Below, one piece after another: positions 8,680 through 16,590 of a stretch of DNA of 64,000 nucleotides (position 1 is its first letter; the number at the start of each line of letters is the position of its first letter). The stretch is from positions 2,956,106 to 3,020,105 of the forward strand of contig NZ_HF570108.1 of NCBI RefSeq assembly GCF_000297395.2, read 5' to 3'. The DNA comes from Micromonospora lupini str. Lupac 08. Lineage in GTDB: Bacteria; Actinomycetota; Actinomycetes; Mycobacteriales; Micromonosporaceae. The notes beneath the pieces were generated by a model. It was not told the origin of the DNA, searched no databases, and saw nothing but the letters and a program-made list of their open reading frames with translations. Both the position numbers and the translations under genes were made by a program.

Positions 8680-9498
8680 ATGACACAGCACTCCGTCCAC
8701 GAGTCCCAGCCCGCGCCCGGGTGGGACGCCGACCGCTACGACCGTCAGTTCGGCTACGTGTCCGCGCTGGCGGGCGGCGTCGTCGAGCTGCTCGCCCCGG
8801 TGCCCGGCGAGACCGTCCTCGACCTGGGGTGCGGCACCGGTGAGCTGGCCGCCACGATCGCGGCGCGCGGCGCGCGGGTGATCGCGGTCGACGGTGACCC
8901 CGCCATGGTCGCCTCGGCCAGCGCCCGGCTGGGATCGGACGTGCTGCTCGCGGACGGTCACGACTTCCGGATCGACGAGCAGGTCGACGCGGTGTTCTCC
9001 AACGCGGCGCTGCACTGGATGACCCGTCCGGCGGAGGTCGTCGCGGCGGTCCGTCGCGCGCTGCGCCCGGGTGGGCGTTTCGTCGCCGAGCTCGGCGGCG
9101 CGCACAACGTGGCCGGGATCCTCGCCGCCGTCCGCACCGCGCTGGCCGAGCTGGGCCTGACCGAGGGCGCGCGGATGCCCTGGTACTTCCCGAGCCCCGG
9201 GCAGTACGCCACCCTGCTGGAGGCGCACGGCTTCCAGGTGCTGCGGATGGACTACTTCGCCCGGCCCACCGAGCTGACCGACTGTCCGGGAGGCGTCGCC
9301 GACTGGGTCGCCATGTTCGGCGCGGCCCTGATCGGCCACGTGCCGCCGGACCGGCGCGACGCCGTCCTGGCGCGGATCAACGAGCTGGCCGCGCCGACGC
9401 TGCTGCGCGACGGCCGCTGGTACGCCGACTACCACCGGCTGCGCTTCGCCGCCGTGTGGGAGCCGGACGGCGCGTCGGACGCGGCGGTGGTGCGGTGA
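8680..9498 (+). CDS. Class I SAM-dependent methyltransferase (cluster A)
   Basis: A 272-residue methyltransferase with a Rossmann-type SAM site: motif I VLDLGCGTGELAATIA near residue 46, the acidic residue ending strand 2 in VIAVDGDPAM, motif II/III DAVFSNAALHWM, then LRPGGRFVAELGG. This is the Methyltransf_11/25 type seen in trans-aconitate and small-molecule methyltransferases. ATG 8680 lies 4 nt after the previous stop. The acceptor atom (O, N or C) cannot be told from sequence. Its position among the oxidases suggests tailoring of the cluster A product or of the carrier-bound intermediate. Confidence 0.87.
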   Translation: MTQHSVHESQPAPGWDADRYDRQFGYVSALAGGVVELLAPVPGETVLDLGCGTGELAATIAARGARVIAVDGDPAMVASASARLGSDVLLADGHDFRIDEQVDAVFSNAALHWMTRPAEVVAAVRRALRPGGRFVAELGGAHNVAGILAAVRTALAELGLTEGARMPWYFPSPGQYATLLEAHGFQVLRMDYFARPTELTDCPGGVADWVAMFGAALIGHVPPDRRDAVLARINELAAPTLLRDGRWYADYHRLRFAAVWEPDGASDAAVVR

Positions 9499-10694
9499 CC
9501 GCGCCCGCGCGGGCCGGAGCCGACCGTGACTTCGGGACGCCCGCGTTCCAGCTCGACCCCTACCCGGTGTACGCGGCGCTGCGGGCGCAGGGCCACCTCG
9601 TCCACTCGACCGTGCACCGCACCTGGTTCGCCACGGACCACGCCGCGGCCGGCGCGGTGCTGCGGGACCGACGCTCCAGTGTGGAGAGTCCGTTCCGGGC
9701 GACCCGGGTGCTGTTCGGTCGCACCGTGACCGACGTGGAGGGGGAGGAGCACGTCCGGCTGCGGGCGTTGACGAACCGGAGCTTCTCCGCGTCGATGATC
9801 CCCGGGTACCTCGACGATCTCGTCCCGGCGGCGGTGCGCGGCGTGCTCGACGACCTGGACGCAGCGGCCGGTGACGGCCCGGCCGACTACGTGACGGGCT
9901 TCGCGAACGCCGTACCGATCCGGGTGATGTCGCGGATCATCGGCCTGCGACCGGCGGACGTGCCGCAGTTCCAGAGCTGCAGCGACGCCGTGATCGCCTT
10001 CATCGACTCGGCCGATCCGGTGCGCCGACGGGCCGCCGTCGCCGCGTGGGCACGCATGCGCGCCCTGCTGCACAGCCGGGTCGCCGAGCTGCGACCCGCA
10101 CCGGACGACAGCGTCATCGGGCAACTGCTGTCCTCCGCCGCGGAGGGCGCCGACGTCGACGACGACGAGATCGTCCGCCAGGTCGGACTGCTCATCCCTG
10201 CCGCCATCGACACGAGCAACCGGCTGATCGCGAACGTGCTGCACACCCTGTGTGCGCGGCCGGAACTGATGGCGCAGGTCGCCGAGGACGGCAACCTCGT
10301 CGAGGCGGTGGTCGACGAGACCCTGCGGTACGAGGCGCCGATCCACAGCACCATCCGGATCTGGGGTGGCGGGGAGCTCCTCGGCCAGGACATTCCGAAG
10401 GGTTCGCTGCTGACCGTCCTGCTCGGCTCGGCGAACCGGGACCCCGCGGTGTTCCCCGACCCGGACACGTTCGACCCGGGCCGGCCGGGCAACCAGCGCC
10501 TGCTGTCCTTCGGCGCGGGACGCCACCAGTGCATGGGCCGCCGGATGGCGCTGGCAGAGGTGACCACCGCGCTGCGCCTGCTGCTCGAACGTCGGCCCGG
10601 CCTGCGCTTCGCCGACGCCACGCCGAGCCCCGTGCAGGGGCTCAGCTTCCGCTCACCCGCCACCCTCCGCCTCGCCTTCGGGAGACGCCCGTGA
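9495..10694 (+). CDS. Cytochrome P450 (cluster A)
   Basis: A 399-residue soluble bacterial P450. The haem-thiolate loop is FGAGRHQCMG near residue 338, with the proximal Cys. The I-helix oxygen-activation segment LIPAAIDTSNR near residue 235 keeps the acid-alcohol pair (D-T). The K-helix motif ETLRYEAPI lies near residue 276. It should hydroxylate, epoxidise or couple a small substrate using ferredoxin and ferredoxin reductase from elsewhere, as neither is encoded here. GTG 9495 overlaps the methyltransferase stop (GTGA). It follows the carrier-protein oxidases, so a carrier-bound substrate is possible. Confidence 0.93.
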   Translation: MTAPARAGADRDFGTPAFQLDPYPVYAALRAQGHLVHSTVHRTWFATDHAAAGAVLRDRRSSVESPFRATRVLFGRTVTDVEGEEHVRLRALTNRSFSASMIPGYLDDLVPAAVRGVLDDLDAAAGDGPADYVTGFANAVPIRVMSRIIGLRPADVPQFQSCSDAVIAFIDSADPVRRRAAVAAWARMRALLHSRVAELRPAPDDSVIGQLLSSAAEGADVDDDEIVRQVGLLIPAAIDTSNRLIANVLHTLCARPELMAQVAEDGNLVEAVVDETLRYEAPIHSTIRIWGGGELLGQDIPKGSLLTVLLGSANRDPAVFPDPDTFDPGRPGNQRLLSFGAGRHQCMGRRMALAEVTTALRLLLERRPGLRFADATPSPVQGLSFRSPATLRLAFGRRP

Positions 10695-11803
10695 CCACCA
10701 CCGTCGACGGTCCCGCGACCGCCAGCCCGACGAGCGACGCCGTGACCCTGGCCTTCGTGCCCGAGCCCGAGCCCGTCGCCGTCCAGCACCCCACCCGCGA
10801 CGTCCCCGGGGTGACCACCCACCAGTCGGAGGTCACCGGCCGGCACTGGACCGCCGTGGAGAGCGTGTACTACGACTGTCACGTCGTCAGCCTGACCCAG
10901 CTTCTGCCGCCCCGCCTGCTCGCGGCGTTCCTCCTGGTCGCCGGCGCCCCCACGCTGCGCGCCGAGTGGGGTGGCCTGTCCTGCCGGAACCTGCTCGACG
11001 GAGAGGCCGCCCGCGACGCCCTGTTGCTGGGGGAGTGGGGCGTCCAGAAGCACCACCTGCCCGTCGACGGCGACATCGAGGCGACGTTGCGCGCCGCCGT
11101 GCGGGACCACGGGCACTGCGTCGCCCGCGTCGACAGCTACTACCACGAGCACTTCGACGAGTACTACCTGCGCGAGCACCGCACCAACGGGCACAAGGTG
11201 ACGGTCGTCGACTTCGACGAGAACTCGTACCTCGGCATCGACAACGTCGGCGTCCGTACCCTGGTGCTGCGCTTCGACCGGGCCCTGTTCGTCGAGGCGA
11301 TCCGCTCCAACCTGTTCCACGTCTACGACAAGCACGACTCGCTCTACCGGCTGCACCTGGGCGAGCGGACCCAGACCGCACTGGCCGACGGGACGGTTCG
11401 TCGCCGTGAACGCGCCGCCGTCGACGCCCTGCTCACCGACCGGCGGACGCTGCCCCAGCAGCTGTCCCGGTACCGCGACGCGTTCGTGCTGGCGCTCACC
11501 GCGCCCGGCCAGCGCCGGCACGCGCAACTGACCAACACGTACCACTCGGCCTTGATGATCGAGCGGGCGTACCTGGCGGTGGCGGAGGCGTATCGGCGTA
11601 CCGGCGAACCGTGGACGGGGCTGGCCGGTGACGGCGAGCCGTTCATCGAAGGGCTCGCCACCGCCACGAAGAGCTGGCGGGCGCTGAAGATGCTGTGCCG
11701 CACGGCGCTCAGCGGGGGGACCGTGGCGGACCGCATCCTGGTCGCCGCCTTCGACCGGATGTACGCCGCCGAGCTCGCCGTCCCGGCGACCGCGACACCA
11801 TGA
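10691..11803 (+). CDS. BtrH-like/DUF6005-type putative acyltransferase
   Basis: A 370-residue protein without common enzyme motifs. The segment VESVYYDCHVVSLTQLLPP has the Cys-containing N-terminal pattern of BtrH_N/peptidase-C39-fold proteins, and RVDSYYHEHFDEYYLREHRTNGHKVTVVDF supplies the usual His and Asp-rich second part. BtrH of the butirosin pathway moves an aminoacyl group from an acyl carrier protein to an amine, and relatives occur beside lone ACPs in siderophore-like loci. With a lone carrier protein and no condensation domain here, this is the best candidate for the amide- or ester-forming release step. The family call is from memory of motif shape and is tentative. GTG start overlaps the P450 stop. 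Confidence 0.55.
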   Translation: MTTTVDGPATASPTSDAVTLAFVPEPEPVAVQHPTRDVPGVTTHQSEVTGRHWTAVESVYYDCHVVSLTQLLPPRLLAAFLLVAGAPTLRAEWGGLSCRNLLDGEAARDALLLGEWGVQKHHLPVDGDIEATLRAAVRDHGHCVARVDSYYHEHFDEYYLREHRTNGHKVTVVDFDENSYLGIDNVGVRTLVLRFDRALFVEAIRSNLFHVYDKHDSLYRLHLGERTQTALADGTVRRRERAAVDALLTDRRTLPQQLSRYRDAFVLALTAPGQRRHAQLTNTYHSALMIERAYLAVAEAYRRTGEPWTGLAGDGEPFIEGLATATKSWRALKMLCRTALSGGTVADRILVAAFDRMYAAELAVPATATP

Positions 11804-12537
11804 CCGTCGCAGCGACCCGGCTGTTCCTGCTGCCCCCCGCGGGTGGCTCGGCCGGCGTCTTCCGGGGCTGGGAGGACCGGCTCGAGACGTTGCTGGGCGA
11901 TGCCCTGTCGGTCGTCGCACCGGAGCTGCCGGGCCGCGGCGCGCGGATCGCCGAGCGGCCGCCGCCCGAGGTCGACGGATACGTGCGGGACCTGGACCAG
12001 CGCTACGCGCCCGCCCCCGGCGAACGGTGGGCCGTCGTCGGCCACAGCTTCGGCGCCCTGCTCGCCGCGTCCTGGGCGGCGCTCGCCCACCGGGCGGGGA
12101 GGGGTCCCGCCCTGGTGGTGGTCAGCGGCGCCGCCGCGCCGTGGCGGCACTCCACGGCAGCCCTCCTCGACGGCACCGACGACGAGATCTGGGACCGGGT
12201 GGGCGCCCTCGGCGGCCTGCCGGCGCAGATCCGGGCGACGCCACTGGGCCGGCGGCTGGTCGAGCGGGCCCTCGTCGGCGACGTGCGGGCCTCGGCCCGC
12301 TACCGGCCGGTCGGGCCGGCGCCGGTCGGCTGCCCCGTCCTGGCGGTTCGCGGGGCCGACGACCCGCTTGTCGACGACGAGCTGACGACCGCCTGGTCGG
12401 CCCTCACGACCGCCGCATTCACCTTCCGGGTCCTGCCCGGAGGCCACTTCTACCGCTCCGGCATGGAGGACCTGGTGCCGTTGCTCGCGGACGTCCTGTC
12501 CGCACCGACCCTGCCGGCTACTGCCGAACGAAGGTGA
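11800..12537 (+). CDS. Type II thioesterase (alpha/beta hydrolase)
   Basis: A 245-residue alpha/beta hydrolase of the TEII/RifR class. It opens with LFLLPPAGGSAGVFRGW, has the APELPGRG strand, nucleophile Ser in GHSFGA near residue 80, catalytic Asp in RGADDPL and His in PGGHFY near the C-terminus. Such enzymes hydrolyse misloaded or stalled acyl groups from carrier proteins, or release the product. It overlaps the BtrH-like gene by 4 nt (ATGA), so both probably act on the carrier protein encoded at 4458-4721. Confidence 0.88.
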   Translation: MTVAATRLFLLPPAGGSAGVFRGWEDRLETLLGDALSVVAPELPGRGARIAERPPPEVDGYVRDLDQRYAPAPGERWAVVGHSFGALLAASWAALAHRAGRGPALVVVSGAAAPWRHSTAALLDGTDDEIWDRVGALGGLPAQIRATPLGRRLVERALVGDVRASARYRPVGPAPVGCPVLAVRGADDPLVDDELTTAWSALTTAAFTFRVLPGGHFYRSGMEDLVPLLADVLSAPTLPATAERR

Positions 12538-12542
12538 CAGCT

Positions 12543-13247
12543 GTGACGATCGAGACCACCCACACCCGACCCGACCAACTCGCCGACCTCGCCGACTTCT
12601 ACCGCTCGCGGTCCGGCGACGACGTCAGCCTCTTCGACATCTGGGAGACCGGGGGCGCGCGCGGCGACTCCGTCACCCCCTCCACCCACTCGCCGGCCTA
12701 CCGGACCTGGATGCTGGAGCTGCTCAACGGCGAGCTGACGCGGGCCGGCAGCCGCCGGTTGGTCAGCCTGGGCAGCGGCAACGCGGCGGTGGAGAGTCAC
12801 CTGGTCGCGGCCGGGGTCGAGGTGCTGGCGGTGGACGCGATGGCCGAGGCCGTCGCCATGTCGACGGCCAAGGGCGTCCGGTCGGTGGAAGCCGACGTGA
12901 CGACGTGGACCCCCACGGACCCGTGGCCGGTGGCCTATCTCGACGGGCTGCTCGGCCACCTCTACGACGCCCGTACCGCGACCTTGCCGATCTTGGCGCA
13001 CGTCCGGAGCTGGCTCGGCGTGGACGGCCGCGGCATCCTGGTGGCCTCCAACGACGCCACCCGCGACGGCAGCCGGGTCCAGGCGGCGCCGGGGGTGACC
13101 GGCTTCCACTGGCTCGCCGTCGACTACCTGCGGGAGCAGGCGCAGCTGGCCGGCTTCGACGACGTCAGCGTGAACAGCTACGTCTACCGACGCCCCCTCT
13201 CTGGCGACCGTGTCCGCTCGGTGATCGTCGCGCGGTTCGGCTACTGA
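12543..13247 (+). CDS. Class I SAM-dependent methyltransferase 2 (cluster A)
   Basis: A 234-residue methyltransferase. Motif I is VSLGSGNAAVE near residue 72, then VLAVDAMAEAV (acidic residue after strand 2), SVEADVTTW and VAYLDGLLGHLYD. The family resembles small-molecule methyltransferases of natural-product clusters. Two starts are possible: GTG 12534, overlapping the previous stop, or GTG 12543 with AAGG about 8 nt upstream; the latter is used. Its target is unknown. It differs clearly from the other cluster methyltransferase, so two distinct methylation steps are expected. Confidence 0.78.
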   Translation: MTIETTHTRPDQLADLADFYRSRSGDDVSLFDIWETGGARGDSVTPSTHSPAYRTWMLELLNGELTRAGSRRLVSLGSGNAAVESHLVAAGVEVLAVDAMAEAVAMSTAKGVRSVEADVTTWTPTDPWPVAYLDGLLGHLYDARTATLPILAHVRSWLGVDGRGILVASNDATRDGSRVQAAPGVTGFHWLAVDYLREQAQLAGFDDVSVNSYVYRRPLSGDRVRSVIVARFGY

Positions 13248-13287
13248 CCCCGGACCACCCGCCCCCGGCAGAAAGCGAACCCCACAG

Positions 13288-14613
13288 ATGCCCGTGAGTC
13301 CCGCGTTCCAGGCACGTCTGGACGACGCCCTACCGCGCGCCGTCGAGCGTTTCGGCACTCCGTTCCACCTCTACGACGAGCAGGGCATCGACGACACCTG
13401 CGCGGCCTTCGACCGGGCGTTCCGGTCGGTGGGCTACACCGAGTACTTCGCGGTCAAGGCGCTGCCCAATCCGGCGATCCTGCGCATCCTGGCCCGGCAC
13501 GGCTTCGGCTTCGACGTCAGCTCGGGTCCCGAGCTGACGCTGGCACTGCGGGCCGGTGCGCGGGGCCGGCAGATCTGCTTCAACTCGAACAACACCAGCC
13601 GGGCGGAGCTGACCGCGGCACTGCGCGCGGACGCACTGATCACCGTGGACGACGCCACGGTCCTGGAGAAGATCGCGGAACTGGGCGCCGTGCCGGACAC
13701 CCTGGCGTTCCGGGTCAATCCGGGCGACGACGCCCACCGGGATTCCCGCCGGCACGCGGACACCTTCCTCGGCGACCCGGCCGACGCCAAGTTCGGCGTC
13801 CCCGCCGACCGGCTCACCGACGTCGTGGCGCGCGCCGTGACGCTCGGCGTCCGCACCGTGGGCCTGCACATGATGCTGGCCTCCAACTCGCTCACCGCCG
13901 CGCCGGTGCTGCTCACCCTCGAACTGCTGCTGGAGCAGGTGGTCGCCCTGCATCGCGGCACGGGTGTCGCGGTGCGGACGCTGAACCTGGGCGGCGGCAT
14001 CGGTATCCCGTACCGGCCGGGCGAGCCGGCCGCCGACATCGACGGGCTCGGCCGGGCGCTCGCCGAGCGCCTCGACCGGTGGCAGCGGGAGTACGGGCTG
14101 CCCGCGCCGCGTCTGTGTTTCGAGAGCGGCCGTTTCATCACCGGACCGCACGGGGTGCTCGCCACCCGGGTGGTGAACCGGATGTCCAAGTGGCGCGAGT
14201 ACGCCGGGGTGGACGCCAGCATGACGGCGCTGATGCGTCCGGCGCTCTACCGCGACGCGTACCACCACATCACGGCGCCCTTCGTGCCGGCGGTCGGGCC
14301 CACCGAGTCGGTGGACGTGACCGGGCCACTGTGCGAGAACAACGACCGGTTCGGCAGGGACCGCCCGTTGCCGGCGCTCCGGGAGGGTGACCTGTTGCTG
14401 ATCCACGACACCGGAGCGCACGGCCATTCGATGGGCTTCACCTACAACGGTCGCCTGCGTCCGCAGGAGCTGCTGCTGCGCCGCGACGGCAGCATCGAGA
14501 TGATCCGCCGGGCCGAGGACGAACACGACCACTTCGCCACCCTCGAGTTCCCGCCCGCCGTGGCGCCCGCCCCCACGCTGGTGGCCGTGTCCGGCGTTGC
14601 GTCGCCGTGCTGA
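13288..14613 (+). CDS. Diaminopimelate decarboxylase-like PLP enzyme (LysA/TabA/BtrK-type)
   Basis: A 441-residue fold-III PLP decarboxylase. Seen: TEYFAVKALPNP near residue 50 with the PLP Lys, FGFDVSSGPEL, NLGGGIGIPY (phosphate loop) near residue 235, GPLCENNDRFG near 347 (the catalytic Cys and substrate-side acid), and the terminal DTGAHGHSMGFTYNGR. Family members decarboxylate meso-DAP to lysine, but cluster paralogues act on other substrates: BtrK on a glutamyl-carrier protein, TabA in tabtoxin formation. It sits with DapC-like and DapD genes, so a substrate from the DAP branch is expected. It is likely a pathway-specific copy, as a housekeeping lysA should lie elsewhere. Confidence 0.85.
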   Translation: MPVSPAFQARLDDALPRAVERFGTPFHLYDEQGIDDTCAAFDRAFRSVGYTEYFAVKALPNPAILRILARHGFGFDVSSGPELTLALRAGARGRQICFNSNNTSRAELTAALRADALITVDDATVLEKIAELGAVPDTLAFRVNPGDDAHRDSRRHADTFLGDPADAKFGVPADRLTDVVARAVTLGVRTVGLHMMLASNSLTAAPVLLTLELLLEQVVALHRGTGVAVRTLNLGGGIGIPYRPGEPAADIDGLGRALAERLDRWQREYGLPAPRLCFESGRFITGPHGVLATRVVNRMSKWREYAGVDASMTALMRPALYRDAYHHITAPFVPAVGPTESVDVTGPLCENNDRFGRDRPLPALREGDLLLIHDTGAHGHSMGFTYNGRLRPQELLLRRDGSIEMIRRAEDEHDHFATLEFPPAVAPAPTLVAVSGVASPC

Positions 14614-15731
14614 GCGGCCCGCCGTCGCGCGAGGAGCTGCTCGACCTGGCGCGTGGGTCGGGGTCGGCGCTGCTCGACCTGTCGCTGGGAGTGCCCGCCG
14701 ATCCGCCGCCGCCGACGGCCGGCGGGTCGTCCGGGCAGGAGCCGGCCGGCTATCCACCCAGTGCCGGGACCGAGGAGTTGCGGCTGGCGGCCGCCGGCTA
14801 CCTGCGCCGCCGGTTCGGGGTCGCGCTCGCGCCGGACGCCGTCGCGGCCTGCGCCGGCGCGAAGGAGTTCATCTCCACCCTGCCGCTGTTCCTGCGCGAC
14901 GCCGGACTCGTCCCGCCGGGGCGTGACACGGTGCTCATCCCACGGCTCTGTTACCCGGCGTACGAGAACGGCGCGCGTCTGGCCGGCTTCGCCACCTACC
15001 GGGTACCGGCCGACGACGACCACCGCATGCGGCCCGACCTGCTGCCCGCCTCGGTACGCGACCGTGCGCTGTGCCTGTGGGTGAACAGCCCGAGCAACCC
15101 CACCGGCGCGCTCGAACCGTTGGACACCCTGGTCGACTGGGGCCGGCGGTACGGCGTGCTCGTGGTCTCCGACGAGGCGTACACCGAGTCGACCTGGTGC
15201 GGGTCGCCGCGGACCGCGTTCGCGCACGGCGTCGACGGGGTCCTCGCGGTGCACAGCCTGTCGAAGCGGTCGAACAGCCCGGGGCTCCGTGTCGGCTTCT
15301 ACGCCGGCGATCCCGCGGTGGTCGGACGGTTGGTGCCGTGCCGCCGCGCGGCCGGGCTGATGGCGGGCGCGGTCGCCCAGCGGTCGGCCGCGTACCTGCT
15401 CGGCGACGACGAGCACGCCCGGGTCCAGTACGAGCGAGGCGCCACCCGGGTGGCCGACCTGGTGCGACTGCTCACCGCCAACGGGGCGGCGGCACGGAGC
15501 CCCGACGGTGGCTTCTTCGTCTGGACCGCCGCGCCGGGCGGCGACGGCGACGCCTGGGCGAGGAGCCTGGCCGGTCGCGCCGGCATCGTGGTGATGCCCG
15601 GCGGCGCCTACGGACCGACGGGTCGGGGACATGTCCGCTTCGCCGCCGTCCGCGACATCGCCGAGATCACCTCCCGGGCGTGGGCCCTGGGACCGCTGGA
15701 TTCCGACCGGAGAAGGGGTGCGCATGTCTGA
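14607..15731 (+). CDS. Class I/II aminotransferase (DapC-like)
   Basis: A 374-residue PLP aminotransferase. Seen: YPPSAGTEELRLAAAGYL, NSPSNPTGALEPLDTL near residue 160, VSDEAYTEST near 188 (Asp for the pyridine nitrogen, Tyr for O3'), SLSKRSNSPGLRVGF near 218 with the PLP Lys, and a final GHVRFA with the carboxylate Arg. The order resembles actinobacterial N-succinyl-diaminopimelate aminotransferases. With DapD next door it would convert N-succinyl-2-amino-6-oxopimelate to N-succinyl-DAP, or a related ketoacid. GTG 14607 overlaps the upstream decarboxylase by 7 nt. Confidence 0.83.
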   Translation: MLSGPPSREELLDLARGSGSALLDLSLGVPADPPPPTAGGSSGQEPAGYPPSAGTEELRLAAAGYLRRRFGVALAPDAVAACAGAKEFISTLPLFLRDAGLVPPGRDTVLIPRLCYPAYENGARLAGFATYRVPADDDHRMRPDLLPASVRDRALCLWVNSPSNPTGALEPLDTLVDWGRRYGVLVVSDEAYTESTWCGSPRTAFAHGVDGVLAVHSLSKRSNSPGLRVGFYAGDPAVVGRLVPCRRAAGLMAGAVAQRSAAYLLGDDEHARVQYERGATRVADLVRLLTANGAAARSPDGGFFVWTAAPGGDGDAWARSLAGRAGIVVMPGGAYGPTGRGHVRFAAVRDIAEITSRAWALGPLDSDRRRGAHV

Positions 15732-16581
15732 CGTCACCGTGGTGCCGAACGCCCCGACCGGGGCGCCCCTGCCGGCCGCGATCGACGAATTGTGGGACCG
15801 CCGGGACACGTTGACCACCGACGATCGGGCCGGCCACGCCGTCGTCACCGCCGCGGTGGACCAACTGGACAGCGGGGTGAGCCGGGTCGCCGCCGTCGAC
15901 CCGGTCACCGACGAGGTGGTCGTGGACCAGCGGGCGAAACGCGCCATCCTGCTGGCGTTCCGGGTCCTCGGGCTGGAGCCGTCCGAGGCCGGGCCGTTCC
16001 GGTACCACGACCGGCTGCCACTCAAGCGCACCTTCGACGGGGTGCGGGTGGTACCCGGCGCGATCGCCCGGTGGGGCAGCCACCACGCGCCCGGGGTGGT
16101 GCTGATGCCGTCGTACACCAACATCGGCGCCTGGGTGGGCGCCGGCACCATGGTGGACACCTGGGCCACGGTGGGCTCGTGCGCGCAGATCGGCCGCAAC
16201 GTCCACCTCGCCGGCGGGGTGGGCATCGGTGGGGTGTTGGAGCCGGCCTCCGCGGTGCCGGTCGTGGTGGAGGACGAGGCATTCGTCGGTTCCCGGTCGA
16301 TCGTGGTGGAGGGTGCCCGGGTGCGGCGCGGCGCCAAGCTCGGCGCCGGCGTCATCCTGACGGCCAGCACCCGGGTCTTCGACGCGGAGACCGGGGCGGA
16401 GCTGCCGCGCGGGCAGGCACCGGCGTGGTCGGTGTGCGTCGGCGCGACCCGGTCCAGGTCGTTTCCCGGTGGTGAGTTCGGCATGCCGTGCCTGCTGGTG
16501 CTGCGCCGACTCGCCGAGGGACAGACCTTCGACAGGCTCGCCATCGACGAGCTCTTTCGAACCCACGGCGTCGCCACCTGA
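15724..16581 (+). CDS. Tetrahydrodipicolinate N-succinyltransferase (DapD/TabB-like)
   Basis: A 285-residue protein close in length to the proteobacterial DapD (about 274). The N-terminal helical domain (IDELWDRRD, DQLDSGVSRVA) is followed by a left-handed beta-helix of hexapeptide repeats from about residue 115: PSYTNIGAWVGAGTMVDTWATVGSCAQIG, then GGVGIGGVLEP and DEAFVGSRSIVVEG. It should transfer succinyl from succinyl-CoA to tetrahydrodipicolinate. Actinobacteria normally carry a distinct, longer DapD type, so this proteobacterial-style copy inside a biosynthetic operon points to a dedicated precursor supply, as with TabB in tabtoxin. It is the last gene of the operon and ends 9 bp from the convergent SARP gene. 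Confidence 0.87.
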   Translation: MSDVTVVPNAPTGAPLPAAIDELWDRRDTLTTDDRAGHAVVTAAVDQLDSGVSRVAAVDPVTDEVVVDQRAKRAILLAFRVLGLEPSEAGPFRYHDRLPLKRTFDGVRVVPGAIARWGSHHAPGVVLMPSYTNIGAWVGAGTMVDTWATVGSCAQIGRNVHLAGGVGIGGVLEPASAVPVVVEDEAFVGSRSIVVEGARVRRGAKLGAGVILTASTRVFDAETGAELPRGQAPAWSVCVGATRSRSFPGGEFGMPCLLVLRRLAEGQTFDRLAIDELFRTHGVAT

Positions 16582-16590
16582 GCGGCGTCC

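Noticed and set aside
14442..16577. 711-aa minus-strand ORF opposite aminotransferase and DapD
   Set aside because: Composition is a GC shadow; the plus-strand proteins have clear catalytic motifs.
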